DNA from: Enterovibrio norvegicus DSM 15893
GTDB taxonomy: Bacteria > Pseudomonadota > Gammaproteobacteria > Enterobacterales > Vibrionaceae
Direction: 5' to 3'
Assembly (NCBI RefSeq): GCF_900115495.1
Contig: NZ_FOWR01000019.1
Span: 1-64,000 of the forward strand
Length of the DNA stretch: 64,000 bases
The notes beneath the pieces are model-generated. The model worked only from the letters and a program-made list of their open reading frames with translations. It had not been told where the DNA came from and made no database searches. A program made the translations under genes and the position numbers. Numbering within the stretch: position 1 is the stretch's first letter; each line of letters starts with the position of its first letter. Positions 11,087 through 20,993 of the stretch are shown one piece after another.

Positions 11087-11965
11087 CTACGTTTTACTTT
11101 TTCGCTGCTGAACCAAAAGACCTGCAACAATCATTAGCAATCCGACCAGCGTTGTTGGATGGATTTGTTCGCCTATGATCGTGGCAAGTAGCAATAAAGA
11201 AATAAATGGCGAAATAAAAATGAGATTACTGATACGCGCTGTATTTGACGCTAACTTAATGGCATTTAACCAAAGCACGAACGTGATCCCCATTTCGAAT
11301 AAACCAACATAGCTAACTGCTAACCAGCCTTGCCAAGGAATGCCGCTCCAATCGCTGGTATAAAGGCTCAGTCCAATCGAAAAGGGCAGTGACAGAAGAA
11401 AACCAAGCAGTAGACCTATAACCGGGTCGGCTTGGTTTTTTGCATTTAGAATCCAATACCCGGCCCACAGTAAAGTGGATAGCAGCGCCAAGCCAACCCC
11501 TAATGGACTGTCAAAATTCAACGCAAGCACATCCCCTTTTGTGGCAATCACCACCACCCCGGCATAGCCAAGTACCGCAGCAATCCAATCTTGTTTACGG
11601 ATTTTTTGCCCCATAAAAATGGCCGCCATCAGCGTGAGCGTAATTGCCCAGCTGTAATTAAGGGGTTGGGCTTGAGAGGCGGGCAGCAAATCGTAGGCTT
11701 TAAAAAGCACCAAGTAATAAACCAGTGGGTTAATTAAACCCAGCATCAAATAATACAGTGGGCGCTTCGACAGTGTGGCGGTGAGCGTGTTCAGTGTGCC
11801 TTTCCACGCCGCAATTGCCGCAAGAGACAGGGCTGACACGACACTCGCTGCGGCAAGCATTTGGATGGGGTCCATGTAAGTGAGGGTGATCTTGAAGGCT
11901 GTTGCGACGGTTGACCACAGCAACACCGCAGCCAATCCGTAGCCGATCGCAAGGCGGTCGTTCAT
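11087..11965 (-). CDS. EamA/DMT-family transporter
   Basis: This 292-residue inner-membrane protein has about ten hydrophobic segments arranged as two EamA repeats. The first-helix motif LLWSTVATAFK and the second-repeat LSTLLWAGYWILNAK are typical of drug/metabolite exporters of the YdcZ/RhaT/EamA group. The substrate is not predictable. The start overlaps the upstream open frame of rmuC, but the real rmuC start lies 134 bases away, so the two genes are divergent. The last residues (QQRKSKT) form the usual basic cytoplasmic tail. Confidence 0.88.
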   Translation of the reverse strand: MNDRLAIGYGLAAVLLWSTVATAFKITLTYMDPIQMLAAASVVSALSLAAIAAWKGTLNTLTATLSKRPLYYLMLGLINPLVYYLVLFKAYDLLPASQAQPLNYSWAITLTLMAAIFMGQKIRKQDWIAAVLGYAGVVVIATKGDVLALNFDSPLGVGLALLSTLLWAGYWILNAKNQADPVIGLLLGFLLSLPFSIGLSLYTSDWSGIPWQGWLAVSYVGLFEMGITFVLWLNAIKLASNTARISNLIFISPFISLLLLATIIGEQIHPTTLVGLLMIVAGLLVQQRKSKT

Positions 11966-12098
11966 GACGAATCATTCCATTGAGAAAGAGAGAGCATGCA
12001 GTCTAGAGCAATCGGTGACCATTAGAAAAGCTGGACATTTATCCAGTGCTTTATTAGCCTTCAATACTGGTTATGGCGTGAAATTAAAAGGTTATCGC

Positions 12099-13613
12099 AT
12101 GCAGATAGAAAGCCTGCTTTCGGATGGAATGATTTGGGCTGCAGCAGGCGCTGGAGTCACGGCGATTGTTGGCACAATATTTCATCGACTCTCACAGCGA
12201 AACCTTCGCGATCTGATGATGCAGCAACAAGAAGCCGATGAGAAAATCAGCCAATCCACTATTTTACGTCTTGAAGCCGAAACGCGCACCTTGCAGGGTG
12301 AGCTCGATGGCATGGACTTAGAGCGTGACCGATTGAGCAATGAACTTCGACATCAATATGGCAAGTTGACTGCCGCGGCCGAAAAACTGCGTCAGATGGA
12401 CATCATCCGCAGTGAAAAAGACCAGCTGTCTGACACCGTTGAAACCCTTCGAGACCACAAAGCCGCGTTAGAACTTTCTCTTCGAGAGCAGCAAACCCGC
12501 ACGGAAGAGCAACTTGAAGCCGCTGATGCAAAAATTCGATTGCTTGAAGGTGCGGAAGAGCGTCTGCGTGTTCAGTTTGAAAGCTTAGCGAACAAAGTGT
12601 TTGACCATAAAACCCGCACCGTGGATGAGCAGAACCGTCAGAGTTTAGAAAGCTTACTTGGGCCGTTGAAAAACCAACTAGAAGGTTTCCATAAGCAGGT
12701 TTCTGACAGTTTCGGCGAGCAAGCCAAAGAGCGCCACACCCTGATCCATGAAATAAAAAGCCTGCAAAAGCTCAATGAAGACATGACCCGAGAAGCGGTG
12801 AACCTCACTCAAGCATTAAAAGGCGACAATAAGCAGCAAGGAAATTGGGGTGAAGTGGTGCTTGCTCGTGTGCTGGAAGAGTCAGGACTTCGCGAAGGGC
12901 ATGAATACCAAACGCAGGTCAGCCTCGAAAATGAACAAGGCAAGCGATATCAGCCGGATGTGATAGTGCGTCTACCCCAAGGGAAAGACGTGGTTATCGA
13001 CGCCAAAATGGCGCTGGTGGCTTACGAACGTTACTACCATGCGGAAACCTTAGCGGACAAAGACAGTGCCCTGCGAGAGCATGTAGCGGCGATTCGCGGG
13101 CATATCCGTGGCCTTGGGCGTAAAGATTATCATCAGCTTCACGGCATTCAGAGTTTGGATTATGTGCTCATGTTTATTCCGGTTGAGCCAGCGTTCCAAA
13201 TTGCCCTTGAAGCCGAGCCCTCATTGATTCGGGAAGCCCTCGATAACAATATCATGCTTGTGAGTCCGACCACTTTGCTGGTGGCACTTCGCACCATCAA
13301 TAATCTATGGCGATATGAGCACCAAAACCAAAATGCCCGTTTAATTGCGGAAAAAGCCGCCAAGCTTTATGACAAAATTCGCTTGTTTGTCGTAGACATT
13401 GAAGTGCTGGGCGGTGCGTTGGACAAAGCGACCGACAGTTACCAAGGTGCGCTTAATAAGCTTTCTACTGGGCGCGGGAACATATTGCGTCAGGCGGAAG
13501 GCTTTAAAACACTGGGTGTGGAAGTAAAACGGGATATTAGTGTGGCGATGCTGAAAAGAGATGCGTCAGACGATGAAGACGACGCGCCAGCCTTGTCGGC
13601 ATCTCGTGATTAA
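12099..13613 (+). CDS. rmuC: RmuC domain protein (DNA recombination protein)
   Basis: RmuC limits inversions at short inverted repeats and carries a nuclease-like fold. The 504-residue protein has an N-terminal membrane anchor (WAAAGAGVTAIVGTIF), a long coiled coil of about 170 residues, and the conserved core with NKQQGNWGEVVL, YQPDVIVRLP, VVIDAKM and LVSPTTLLVALRTI. The VIDAK motif resembles restriction-fold catalytic residues. The open frame reaches back to 11964, but AAAGG before the ATG at 12099 and the homologue length favour this start. It precedes ubiE as in E. coli. Confidence 0.93.
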   Translation: MQIESLLSDGMIWAAAGAGVTAIVGTIFHRLSQRNLRDLMMQQQEADEKISQSTILRLEAETRTLQGELDGMDLERDRLSNELRHQYGKLTAAAEKLRQMDIIRSEKDQLSDTVETLRDHKAALELSLREQQTRTEEQLEAADAKIRLLEGAEERLRVQFESLANKVFDHKTRTVDEQNRQSLESLLGPLKNQLEGFHKQVSDSFGEQAKERHTLIHEIKSLQKLNEDMTREAVNLTQALKGDNKQQGNWGEVVLARVLEESGLREGHEYQTQVSLENEQGKRYQPDVIVRLPQGKDVVIDAKMALVAYERYYHAETLADKDSALREHVAAIRGHIRGLGRKDYHQLHGIQSLDYVLMFIPVEPAFQIALEAEPSLIREALDNNIMLVSPTTLLVALRTINNLWRYEHQNQNARLIAEKAAKLYDKIRLFVVDIEVLGGALDKATDSYQGALNKLSTGRGNILRQAEGFKTLGVEVKRDISVAMLKRDASDDEDDAPALSASRD

Positions 13614-13730
13614 GCCTGACCTCTTATCCGCGGCACGAACCGCTTTTCGCCTTTGTGGGTATAAAGTACACTAAGCAGCAAAAATAACGGGCATTTTCTT
13701 AGCACGTCCGCTATTACTCAGGGGTTTACG

Positions 13731-14510
13731 ATGACAGATACGACACAGGGCGTGACGCAAGACGCGGATCAGAATACCACTCACTTTGGCTTTCAAACGA
13801 TCGCCAAAGAAGACAAAGTCAGCATGGTGGCAAATGTCTTCCACAATGTGGCAGCGAAGTACGACATCATGAACGACGTGATGTCTATGGGTATTCACCG
13901 GATTTGGAAGCGCTTCACCATCGATTGCAGTGGTGTGCGTCCAGGTCATCGCGTGTTGGACTTGGCTGGTGGAACCGGCGATCTGACAGCAAAATTTTCC
14001 CGCATCGTGGGTGATAAAGGTCAGGTGATTTTGGCTGATATCAATAACTCGATGCTCAATGTTGGCCGCGATAAACTGCGTGACATCGGCATTGTTGGCA
14101 ACGTGAATTACGTGCAAGCCAACGCCGAAGAACTGCCATTTCCAGACGATTATTTTGACTGCATCACCATTGGTTTTGGTTTGCGTAACGTCACCGACAA
14201 AGACAAAGCATTACGCTCTATGTATCGCGTGTTGAAACCCGGTGGCCGCTTGTTGGTGCTGGAATTCTCAAAGCCCATCGTAGAACCACTGTCGAAAGTG
14301 TACGACGCCTACTCCTTCCACCTGTTACCGAAAATGGGCGAACTCATTGCTAACGATGCGGAAAGTTACCGCTATCTTGCAGAGTCTATTCGCATGCACC
14401 CAGATCAAGAGACCTTGAAAGGGATGATGGAAGGTGCAGGTTTCGAGCAAACGAAATATTTCAACCTGACCGGTGGCATTGTTGCCTTGCACCGCGGTTA
14501 CAAATTCTAA
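13731..14510 (+). CDS. ubiE: Ubiquinone/menaquinone C-methyltransferase UbiE
   Basis: UbiE methylates the ring carbon of demethylmenaquinone and of the ubiquinone intermediate using S-adenosylmethionine. The 259-residue protein has the UbiE signature [21 protein letters not shown], the SAM-binding loop [10 protein letters not shown] and the second signature FGLRNVTD. It is the first of three ubiquinone genes (ubiE, ubiJ, ubiB) with spacings of 9 and -4 bases, so they form an operon. Confidence 0.97.
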   Translation: MTDTTQGVTQDADQNTTHFGFQTIAKEDKVSMVANVFHNVAAKYDIMNDVMSMGIHRIWKRFTIDCSGVRPGHRVLDLAGGTGDLTAKFSRIVGDKGQVILADINNSMLNVGRDKLRDIGIVGNVNYVQANAEELPFPDDYFDCITIGFGLRNVTDKDKALRSMYRVLKPGGRLLVLEFSKPIVEPLSKVYDAYSFHLLPKMGELIANDAESYRYLAESIRMHPDQETLKGMMEGAGFEQTKYFNLTGGIVALHRGYKF

Positions 14511-14519
14511 GGTGCTGCT

Positions 14520-15152
14520 ATGCCACTCGATCCGTTAGTGACCGCCGTTGTCGAAACCAGCATCAATACGCTGATCCGTCAAGACAGCGAGAGTCAACGC
14601 CGTTTAGCGCGCCTAAAAGGTAACGTGCTGCGCGTCAAACTGACCGACATCAACAAACAGTTGGTGTTTGTGTTTAGCCAGCAAGTTGATGTGTTGGCAG
14701 CGTTTGAAGGTGATGCCGATTGCGAGCTTGCGCTTGCGGTTTCCGTGCTGCCTCAGCTAAAAGACAAAGCCAACCTGACCCGTTTGATCAAACAAGACAA
14801 ACTGCATTTAGACGGTGATATCGACATTGCTCAGCATTTTTCTAGCTTGTTGAATGGGCTAAACCCAGACATTGCAGAATGGTTGTCTCACTATACCGGT
14901 GATGTGGTTGCACATACCGTGGTGAGAACGGCACAACAAGGCATCGCGTTTCTCAAAGATGTCGGTAAGCGCCAGCAGCGTTATGCCGCAGAATTGGTGG
15001 TTGAAGAGTGGCGCTTAGCGCCCGGCGCATTGGAAGTCGCGTATTTCGCTGACCAAGTGGATGATGTGCAAAGCCATGCCTCGCGTCTTCAAGCACGTAT
15101 TGATGCGTTTGAACAAAAGCTAAACGTAGTCGCTAAGGTGGAGAGCGCATGA
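14520..15152 (+). CDS. ubiJ: Ubiquinone biosynthesis accessory factor UbiJ
   Basis: UbiJ is a lipid-binding accessory protein with an SCP2 sterol-carrier-like domain in its first half. With UbiK it helps hold ubiquinone intermediates in the soluble Ubi complex. This copy is 210 residues, the normal length, with the SCP2 domain at about residues 15-115 and a helical C-terminal part. It lies between ubiE and ubiB and overlaps ubiB by four bases (ATGA type), which secures the identification. Confidence 0.94.
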   Translation: MPLDPLVTAVVETSINTLIRQDSESQRRLARLKGNVLRVKLTDINKQLVFVFSQQVDVLAAFEGDADCELALAVSVLPQLKDKANLTRLIKQDKLHLDGDIDIAQHFSSLLNGLNPDIAEWLSHYTGDVVAHTVVRTAQQGIAFLKDVGKRQQRYAAELVVEEWRLAPGALEVAYFADQVDDVQSHASRLQARIDAFEQKLNVVAKVESA

Positions 15153-16783
15153 CACCCAGCGAAATTCGCCGTTTATACCAAATCACAAAAGTTCAGCTAA
15201 ATTACGGTCTTGATGAGCTTTTACCAAAACAACCTATTACGCGTGGGCCTCACCTCATGCGAAAAATGCTGTTTTGGCTAAAAAATTGTCATGAAGACAA
15301 AGTGCTGGGCGAGCGCCTACGGTTGGCATTGCAAGAGCTCGGGCCGGTCTGGATAAAGTTCGGACAGATGATGTCAACGCGTCGAGATCTGTTTCCGCCA
15401 GCGATTGCTGACCAACTCGCCATGCTGCAAGACCAGGTTGCCCCATTTGACGGCAAGTTGGCGAAATCGCAGATGGAAGAAGCACTCGGTGGGCCTATTG
15501 AAACTTGGTTTGATGATTTTGATGAAACGCCCTTGGCATCTGCATCTATTGCGCAGGTGCACACCGCGATATTGAAAGAAAATGGTCGCGAGGTCGTGCT
15601 CAAAGTTATTCGCCCTGACATCCTTCCTGTTATTCAAGCCGACATTAATCTGATGTACCGCATGGCGCGCATCGTCGCCCGTTTCTTGCCAGAAGCGCGT
15701 CGTTTAAAGCCGGTCGAAGTGGTGCGTGAATACGAAAAAACACTGCTTGATGAGCTCGATTTGATGCGTGAAGCGGCCAATGCCATCCAGCTTCGTCGTA
15801 ACTTCGAAAATGACCATATTCTCTATGTGCCGGAAGTCTTTAGCGATTACTGCCGTACACGCTTGATGGTGTCTGAGCGCATCTATGGCATTCAAGTGTC
15901 AGACATGGAAGGCCTACGAGAAAACGGAACCGATTTAAAACTCCTTGCTGAACGCGGCGTACAGGTATTTTTCACACAAGTTTTCCGTGATAGTTTCTTC
16001 CACGCTGACATGCACCCGGGCAATGTGTTCGTGTCTTATGACCACCCTAAAGACCCACAATGGATTGGATTGGACTGTGGCATTGTTGGTACGTTAAACC
16101 GTGAAGACAAACGCTACCTTGCAGAGAATTTCTTGGCGTTTTTCAATCGAGACTACCGTAAAGTCGCCGAACTGCACGTTGATTCAGGTTGGGTGCCGCA
16201 TGACACCAATGTGGATGAGTTTGAATTTGCGATTCGCACCGTGTGTGAGCCTATTTTCGAAAAGCCACTGTGTGAAATTTCCTTTGGCCATGTGCTGTTG
16301 AACCTGTTTAACACCGCGCGTCGCTTTAATATGGAAGTGCAGCCACAACTTGTCTTGTTGCAGAAAACCCTGTTGTATGTAGAAGGGCTAGGGCGTCAGC
16401 TTTATCCGCAACTCGATTTGTGGGATACCGCCAAACCTTTCCTTGAAGACTGGATGTCTCGACAGCTAGGTCCAAAAGCGTTGATAAACGCAATTAAAGA
16501 AAAAGCACCATTTTGGGCTGAAAAACTGCCGGAGTTACCGGAACTTGTTTACGATAGCTTAAAGCAGGGACGTCAGGTAAACCAACGCATGGACGCTATG
16601 TACCAAGAGTTTATGTTGGCACGCCGACAGCATAACCGCGCTCGCTTCTTACTTGGGGTGGGTGCTACATTGCTCGTTACCTCTGCCATACTGTATAGCA
16701 ATCACGTGGATCTTCTCCCTCACGTTGCTGGTGGTACGGCATTGTTGAGTTGGTTATTCGCATGGCGAGCATTTAATAAATGA
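15149..16783 (+). CDS. ubiB: Ubiquinone biosynthesis ATPase/kinase-like protein UbiB
   Basis: UbiB is an atypical ABC1/ADCK kinase-fold ATPase needed for ubiquinone synthesis, anchored to the inner membrane. The 544-residue protein shows the family-defining KFGQ motif ([12 protein letters not shown]), the Ala-rich loop ASASIAQVH, the catalytic-loop-like HADMHPGN and the metal-binding LDCGIVG. Two hydrophobic helices at the C terminus (about residues 500-540) are the membrane anchor. It closes the ubiEJB operon. Confidence 0.97.
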   Translation: MTPSEIRRLYQITKVQLNYGLDELLPKQPITRGPHLMRKMLFWLKNCHEDKVLGERLRLALQELGPVWIKFGQMMSTRRDLFPPAIADQLAMLQDQVAPFDGKLAKSQMEEALGGPIETWFDDFDETPLASASIAQVHTAILKENGREVVLKVIRPDILPVIQADINLMYRMARIVARFLPEARRLKPVEVVREYEKTLLDELDLMREAANAIQLRRNFENDHILYVPEVFSDYCRTRLMVSERIYGIQVSDMEGLRENGTDLKLLAERGVQVFFTQVFRDSFFHADMHPGNVFVSYDHPKDPQWIGLDCGIVGTLNREDKRYLAENFLAFFNRDYRKVAELHVDSGWVPHDTNVDEFEFAIRTVCEPIFEKPLCEISFGHVLLNLFNTARRFNMEVQPQLVLLQKTLLYVEGLGRQLYPQLDLWDTAKPFLEDWMSRQLGPKALINAIKEKAPFWAEKLPELPELVYDSLKQGRQVNQRMDAMYQEFMLARRQHNRARFLLGVGATLLVTSAILYSNHVDLLPHVAGGTALLSWLFAWRAFNK

Positions 16784-16897
16784 TTCCATTGTCCTATCAA
16801 CGTGAAGTAGATTGGGGCATATCAAATAAGTTGTAGCATTGAGCGCGTAGACTCCTGTTACTTTTTTTACACCACATAACGCAGAGGTAGCACTAGC

Positions 16898-17128
16898 ATG
16901 GGTGGTATTAGTATTTGGCAACTGCTGATTGTCGCAGTGATCGTAGTTCTTTTATTCGGAACGAAGAAATTGCGTAACATTGGCGGTGACCTCGGCTCAG
17001 CAGTAAAAGGCTTCAAAAAAGCCATGACTGACGACGAGAAAAAAGACGCTGATTTTGTCCAGGAAAAACTGGAAGAAAAAGACAGCACTGCACAGAAAAG
17101 TGAAGCGAAAGACAAAGAGCAGGCATAA
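16898..17128 (+). CDS. tatA: Twin-arginine translocase subunit TatA
   Basis: TatA forms the size-adjustable channel of the Tat pathway for folded proteins. The 76-residue protein has a single N-terminal helix ([18 protein letters not shown]), the [22 protein letters not shown] hinge and amphipathic helix, and a charged tail. The ATG at 16898 has AGAGG upstream. It begins the tatABC block, with tatB three bases after it, in the same ubiB-tat order as E. coli. Confidence 0.97.
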   Translation: MGGISIWQLLIVAVIVVLLFGTKKLRNIGGDLGSAVKGFKKAMTDDEKKDADFVQEKLEEKDSTAQKSEAKDKEQA

Positions 17129-17131
17129 TCC

Positions 17132-17500
17132 GTGTTTGATATCGGTTTTTGGGAGCTGATCCTGATCGCGGTTGTTGGTCTGGTGGTTCTCGGCCCTGAA
17201 AGGTTACCCGTGGCTATTCGTAATGTGTCTCGCTGGATTGGTGCAGCACGAAGAATGGCAGGGTCTGTGCGCGATGAACTTGAGCAAGAGCTCAAGATTC
17301 AAGAGCTGCAAGATAACCTGAAAAAAGCCGAGCAGATGGGAATGCAAAACCTGTCACCGGATCTACAGCAGTCTGTTGATGAGCTAAAAAAAGCAGCTGA
17401 AGACGTGCAGCGACCTTATGAAAATAAGAACGCAGGTGAACCTATCGCCAACACCGATTCTGCTCCTGCTTCCAGCCCAGCCAAAGATAAAACCGAATAA
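17132..17500 (+). CDS. tatB: Sec-independent translocase subunit TatB
   Basis: TatB joins TatC in the twin-arginine signal receptor. The 122-residue protein starts with GTG and opens with the family motif [25 protein letters not shown], one membrane helix and the Gly-Pro hinge. A long amphipathic helix (about residues 25-95) and an unstructured Ala/Pro/Ser tail follow. It is shorter than E. coli TatB (171) because of the tail only. Confidence 0.96.
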   Translation: MFDIGFWELILIAVVGLVVLGPERLPVAIRNVSRWIGAARRMAGSVRDELEQELKIQELQDNLKKAEQMGMQNLSPDLQQSVDELKKAAEDVQRPYENKNAGEPIANTDSAPASSPAKDKTE

Positions 17501-17538
17501 CGGTTTTTGGTCGGGCTCCAGTTTTTTGTCGAGAAACT

Positions 17539-18297
17539 ATGTCATCTGTAGAAGATACCCAACCGCTCATTAGTCATCTTGTCGAACTAAGAGATCGCCT
17601 GTTACGTGCTTTGTTGGCCGTGCTGGTGGTTTTTTTAGGTTTGGTGTATTTCGCCAACGACATTTACACCTTTATTTCTGCGCCGTTGGTCGATCGCTTA
17701 CCGGAAGGCACCAGCATGATTGCGACAGATGTGGCATCGCCCTTCTTTACGCCAATAAAATTAACGCTGGTGGTATCGGTATTCGTTGCGGTTCCTATGA
17801 TCTTGTACCAAGTGTGGGCGTTTGTCGCGCCTGGCTTATACAAGCATGAGAAGCGCTTAATCATGCCTTTGTTAGCGTCGAGCTCACTGCTGTTTTACTG
17901 CGGCGTGTCTTTTGCTTATTTCGTTGTGTTCCCTCTGGTGTTTGGCTTCTTTACGTCAATTGCCCCCGTGGATGTCGAAATTGCCACTGACATTGCGAGC
18001 TATCTGGATTTTATCTTGGCCCTGTTCATGGCCTTTGGTATCGCGTTTGAAATCCCTGTTGCCATCATTTTGTTGGTGTGGACAGGCGCGGTAGATCCAG
18101 ATGAATTACGCACCAAGCGCCCTTACATCATTGTTGCGGCATTCGTGGTGGGCATGTTCCTCACGCCGCCAGACATCATTTCGCAAACATTATTGGCGAT
18201 TCCAATGTGTTTTCTGTTTGAAGTTGGTTTGTTCTTCTCCCGCTTTTACAAGCCACGTGAAGAGCTCAATGACGAAGAAAGTGAAGGTCAGAACTAA
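17539..18297 (+). CDS. tatC: Sec-independent translocase subunit TatC
   Basis: TatC is the polytopic core of the Tat receptor and recognises the RR signal peptide. The 252-residue protein has six hydrophobic segments. It shows the N-terminal signature [15 protein letters not shown], the SPFFTPIKL loop, [10 protein letters not shown] and the late [10 protein letters not shown] motif. It lies 38 bases after tatB and is followed by a terminator. Confidence 0.97.
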   Translation: MSSVEDTQPLISHLVELRDRLLRALLAVLVVFLGLVYFANDIYTFISAPLVDRLPEGTSMIATDVASPFFTPIKLTLVVSVFVAVPMILYQVWAFVAPGLYKHEKRLIMPLLASSSLLFYCGVSFAYFVVFPLVFGFFTSIAPVDVEIATDIASYLDFILALFMAFGIAFEIPVAIILLVWTGAVDPDELRTKRPYIIVAAFVVGMFLTPPDIISQTLLAIPMCFLFEVGLFFSRFYKPREELNDEESEGQN

Positions 18298-18312
18298 GCG
18301 TTTTCAATCCCT

Positions 18313-18338
18313 AAAAGCCAGTTTTATACTGGCTTTTT
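18313..18338 (+). terminator. Terminator after tatC
   Basis: A 10-bp perfect stem (AAAAGCCAGT with ACTGGCTTTT) with a five-base loop and T run sits 15 bases after the tatC stop. It suggests that tatD has, at least partly, its own promoter in the following 70 bases. Confidence 0.85.
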
Positions 18339-18409
18339 CTTTATCTGTTGCCATGAAGTTTCACCACGGCATTGCCGCCGACACCACGTTTGAATAAAGG
18401 ACATACACA

Positions 18410-19189
18410 GTGATTGATATTGGAGTGAACCTCACCAGCAGCCAATTTGATGCCGATCGAGAAGAGGTTGTCCTTCGTTCTCAAGAGGCCGGTATCACTG
18501 CCATGGTGCTGACGGGGACTGATCTCGAATCTAGCCCTGCTGCTGCGAAGCTTGCGGAGCAATATCCGGGATTTGCGTATTCCACCGCAGGCGTCCATCC
18601 TCATGATGCAAAAAGCGTGGAGGATTTATCCTTACCGAGCGTTCGAGAATTAGCATCCTTGCCCCATGTTGTGGCTGTTGGTGAATGTGGATTGGATTTT
18701 AATCGCGATTTTTCACCAAGACCGCAGCAAGAAGCTGTCTTTGATGCGCACTTGGCATTGGCCGCAGAACTTAACATGCCGGTCTTCCTGCACTGTCGTG
18801 ATGCTCATGCGCGTTTTATGACGATTCTTTCGCCATGGATAAGCAAACTGCCGGGCGCTGTTCTACATTGTTTTACGGGCTCAGAAGACGAGTTGAAAGC
18901 GTGTCTTGAGCTGGGCTTACATATTGGCATCACAGGGTGGGTTTGTGATGAACGACGCGGGCAAGCGCTACGTGAAATTGTGCCTTTGATTCCTGATGAC
19001 CGCTTGATGATTGAAACCGATGCGCCGTATTTGCTGCCGCGGGATCTCGCACCAAAGCCGAAATCACGTCGTAACGAACCCTGTTACTTGCCACATATCG
19101 CCAACGAGATCGCGACATTGCGTCAGCAGGACACTGAGCAGTTGATCACAATAACCACACAGAACAGTCGTCGATTCTTCAGACTGTAA
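18410..19189 (+). CDS. tatD: TatD-family metal-dependent DNase
   Basis: TatD is a magnesium-dependent 3'-5' DNase/RNase of the amidohydrolase superfamily; despite its name it is not needed for Tat export. The 259-residue protein starts at GTG 18410 (MIDIGVNL). It lacks the usual HxH because this subgroup begins with D.G.N. Other metal-site motifs are present: [30 protein letters not shown] and the late ETDAPYL. These match the E. coli TatD type. It lies between tatC and hemB. Confidence 0.94.
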   Translation: MIDIGVNLTSSQFDADREEVVLRSQEAGITAMVLTGTDLESSPAAAKLAEQYPGFAYSTAGVHPHDAKSVEDLSLPSVRELASLPHVVAVGECGLDFNRDFSPRPQQEAVFDAHLALAAELNMPVFLHCRDAHARFMTILSPWISKLPGAVLHCFTGSEDELKACLELGLHIGITGWVCDERRGQALREIVPLIPDDRLMIETDAPYLLPRDLAPKPKSRRNEPCYLPHIANEIATLRQQDTEQLITITTQNSRRFFRL

Positions 19190-20287
<1,098 letters not shown>

Positions 20288-20308
20288 TGCTTTTTGCCCT
20301 CCAAAGAC

Positions 20309-20335
20309 AAAATGCCAGCTTACGCTGGCATTTTT
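20309..20335 (+). terminator. Terminator after hemB
   Basis: AAATGCCAGC pairs perfectly with GCTGGCATTT across a four-base loop and is followed by T residues, 22 bases after the hemB stop. Confidence 0.88.
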
Positions 20336-20353
20336 CATTCTGAGCTTTAAAAT

Positions 20354-20409
20354 TTCTCGCTTCTCGCTTCTCGCTTCTCGCTTCTCGCTTCTCGCTTCTC
20401 GCTTCTCGC
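20354..20409 (+). repeat. Tandem repeat, eight copies of TTCTCGC
   Basis: Eight uninterrupted 7-bp units TTCTCGC occupy these 56 bases with no mismatch. They end one base before the asnC stop codon, which lies on the other strand. The array is outside any recognised gene, in the 3' region shared by hemB and asnC. Perfect short units of this kind gain and lose copies by slippage. Confidence 0.97.
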
Positions 20410-20410
20410 T

Positions 20411-20872
20411 TTAAGGTGCAACATTCCGTTTAATGGGATTTTGCAGCGAGATCAGCGTTTCGGTTGATTGCACTTCATCGATCGCTTGTAGTTTGTCGAT
20501 CAGCACATATTGCAGTTCTTCGATTGAACGGCACATCAGCTTAACAAAAATGTTGTAAGCCCCTGTCGTGTAATAGGCTTCAACCACTTCATCCAATTGC
20601 TGCAGTTTTTCAATCGCTGAATGGTAATCGCGCGCTGCGTAGAGATTGATGCCGATAAAACAACATACGTCATAGCCAAGCGCTTTGGTGTTCACCAGTA
20701 CTTCCGTACCTGTAATAATGCCAGCAGCTTTCATTTTTTCTACGCGCACATGAACCGTGGCTGGGCTGACAGAAAAGCGTTTACCCATCTCCGCGTAAGG
20801 GACTTTCGCGTCGCTCATCAAGGTGTGAAGTATCTGACGATCTAAATCATCTAACTTAACAATTTCATTCAT
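20411..20872 (-). CDS. asnC: Lrp/AsnC-family transcriptional regulator AsnC
   Basis: This 153-residue regulator has an N-terminal helix-turn-helix (VPYAEMGKRFSVSPATVHVRVEKMK, around residues 23-47) and a C-terminal RAM ligand-binding domain. It matches E. coli AsnC closely, including HVRVEKMKAAGIITG, LGYDV.CFIGI and the C-terminal LISLQNPI. E. coli AsnC responds to asparagine and controls the adjacent asnA; no asnA is present here. The start at 20872 replaces an upstream frame from 20926. It is divergent from the GGDEF-EAL gene across 121 bases. Confidence 0.93.
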   Translation of the reverse strand: MNEIVKLDDLDRQILHTLMSDAKVPYAEMGKRFSVSPATVHVRVEKMKAAGIITGTEVLVNTKALGYDVCCFIGINLYAARDYHSAIEKLQQLDEVVEAYYTTGAYNIFVKLMCRSIEELQYVLIDKLQAIDEVQSTETLISLQNPIKRNVAP

Positions 20873-20993
20873 TGGTATCGCTAAACTCCATGTTACCCGC
20901 AGTTTTCGTGCATGAAACTTGACCACTTCATTGTCTAGCCAATACGGTGTACTGACATTTCACACAGTGATAAATTCATCCAAATCCATTTTT

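Noticed and set aside
20354-20409. CRISPR-like repeat
   Set aside because: The 7-bp units are contiguous with no spacers and no cas genes are present; it is a simple tandem repeat.
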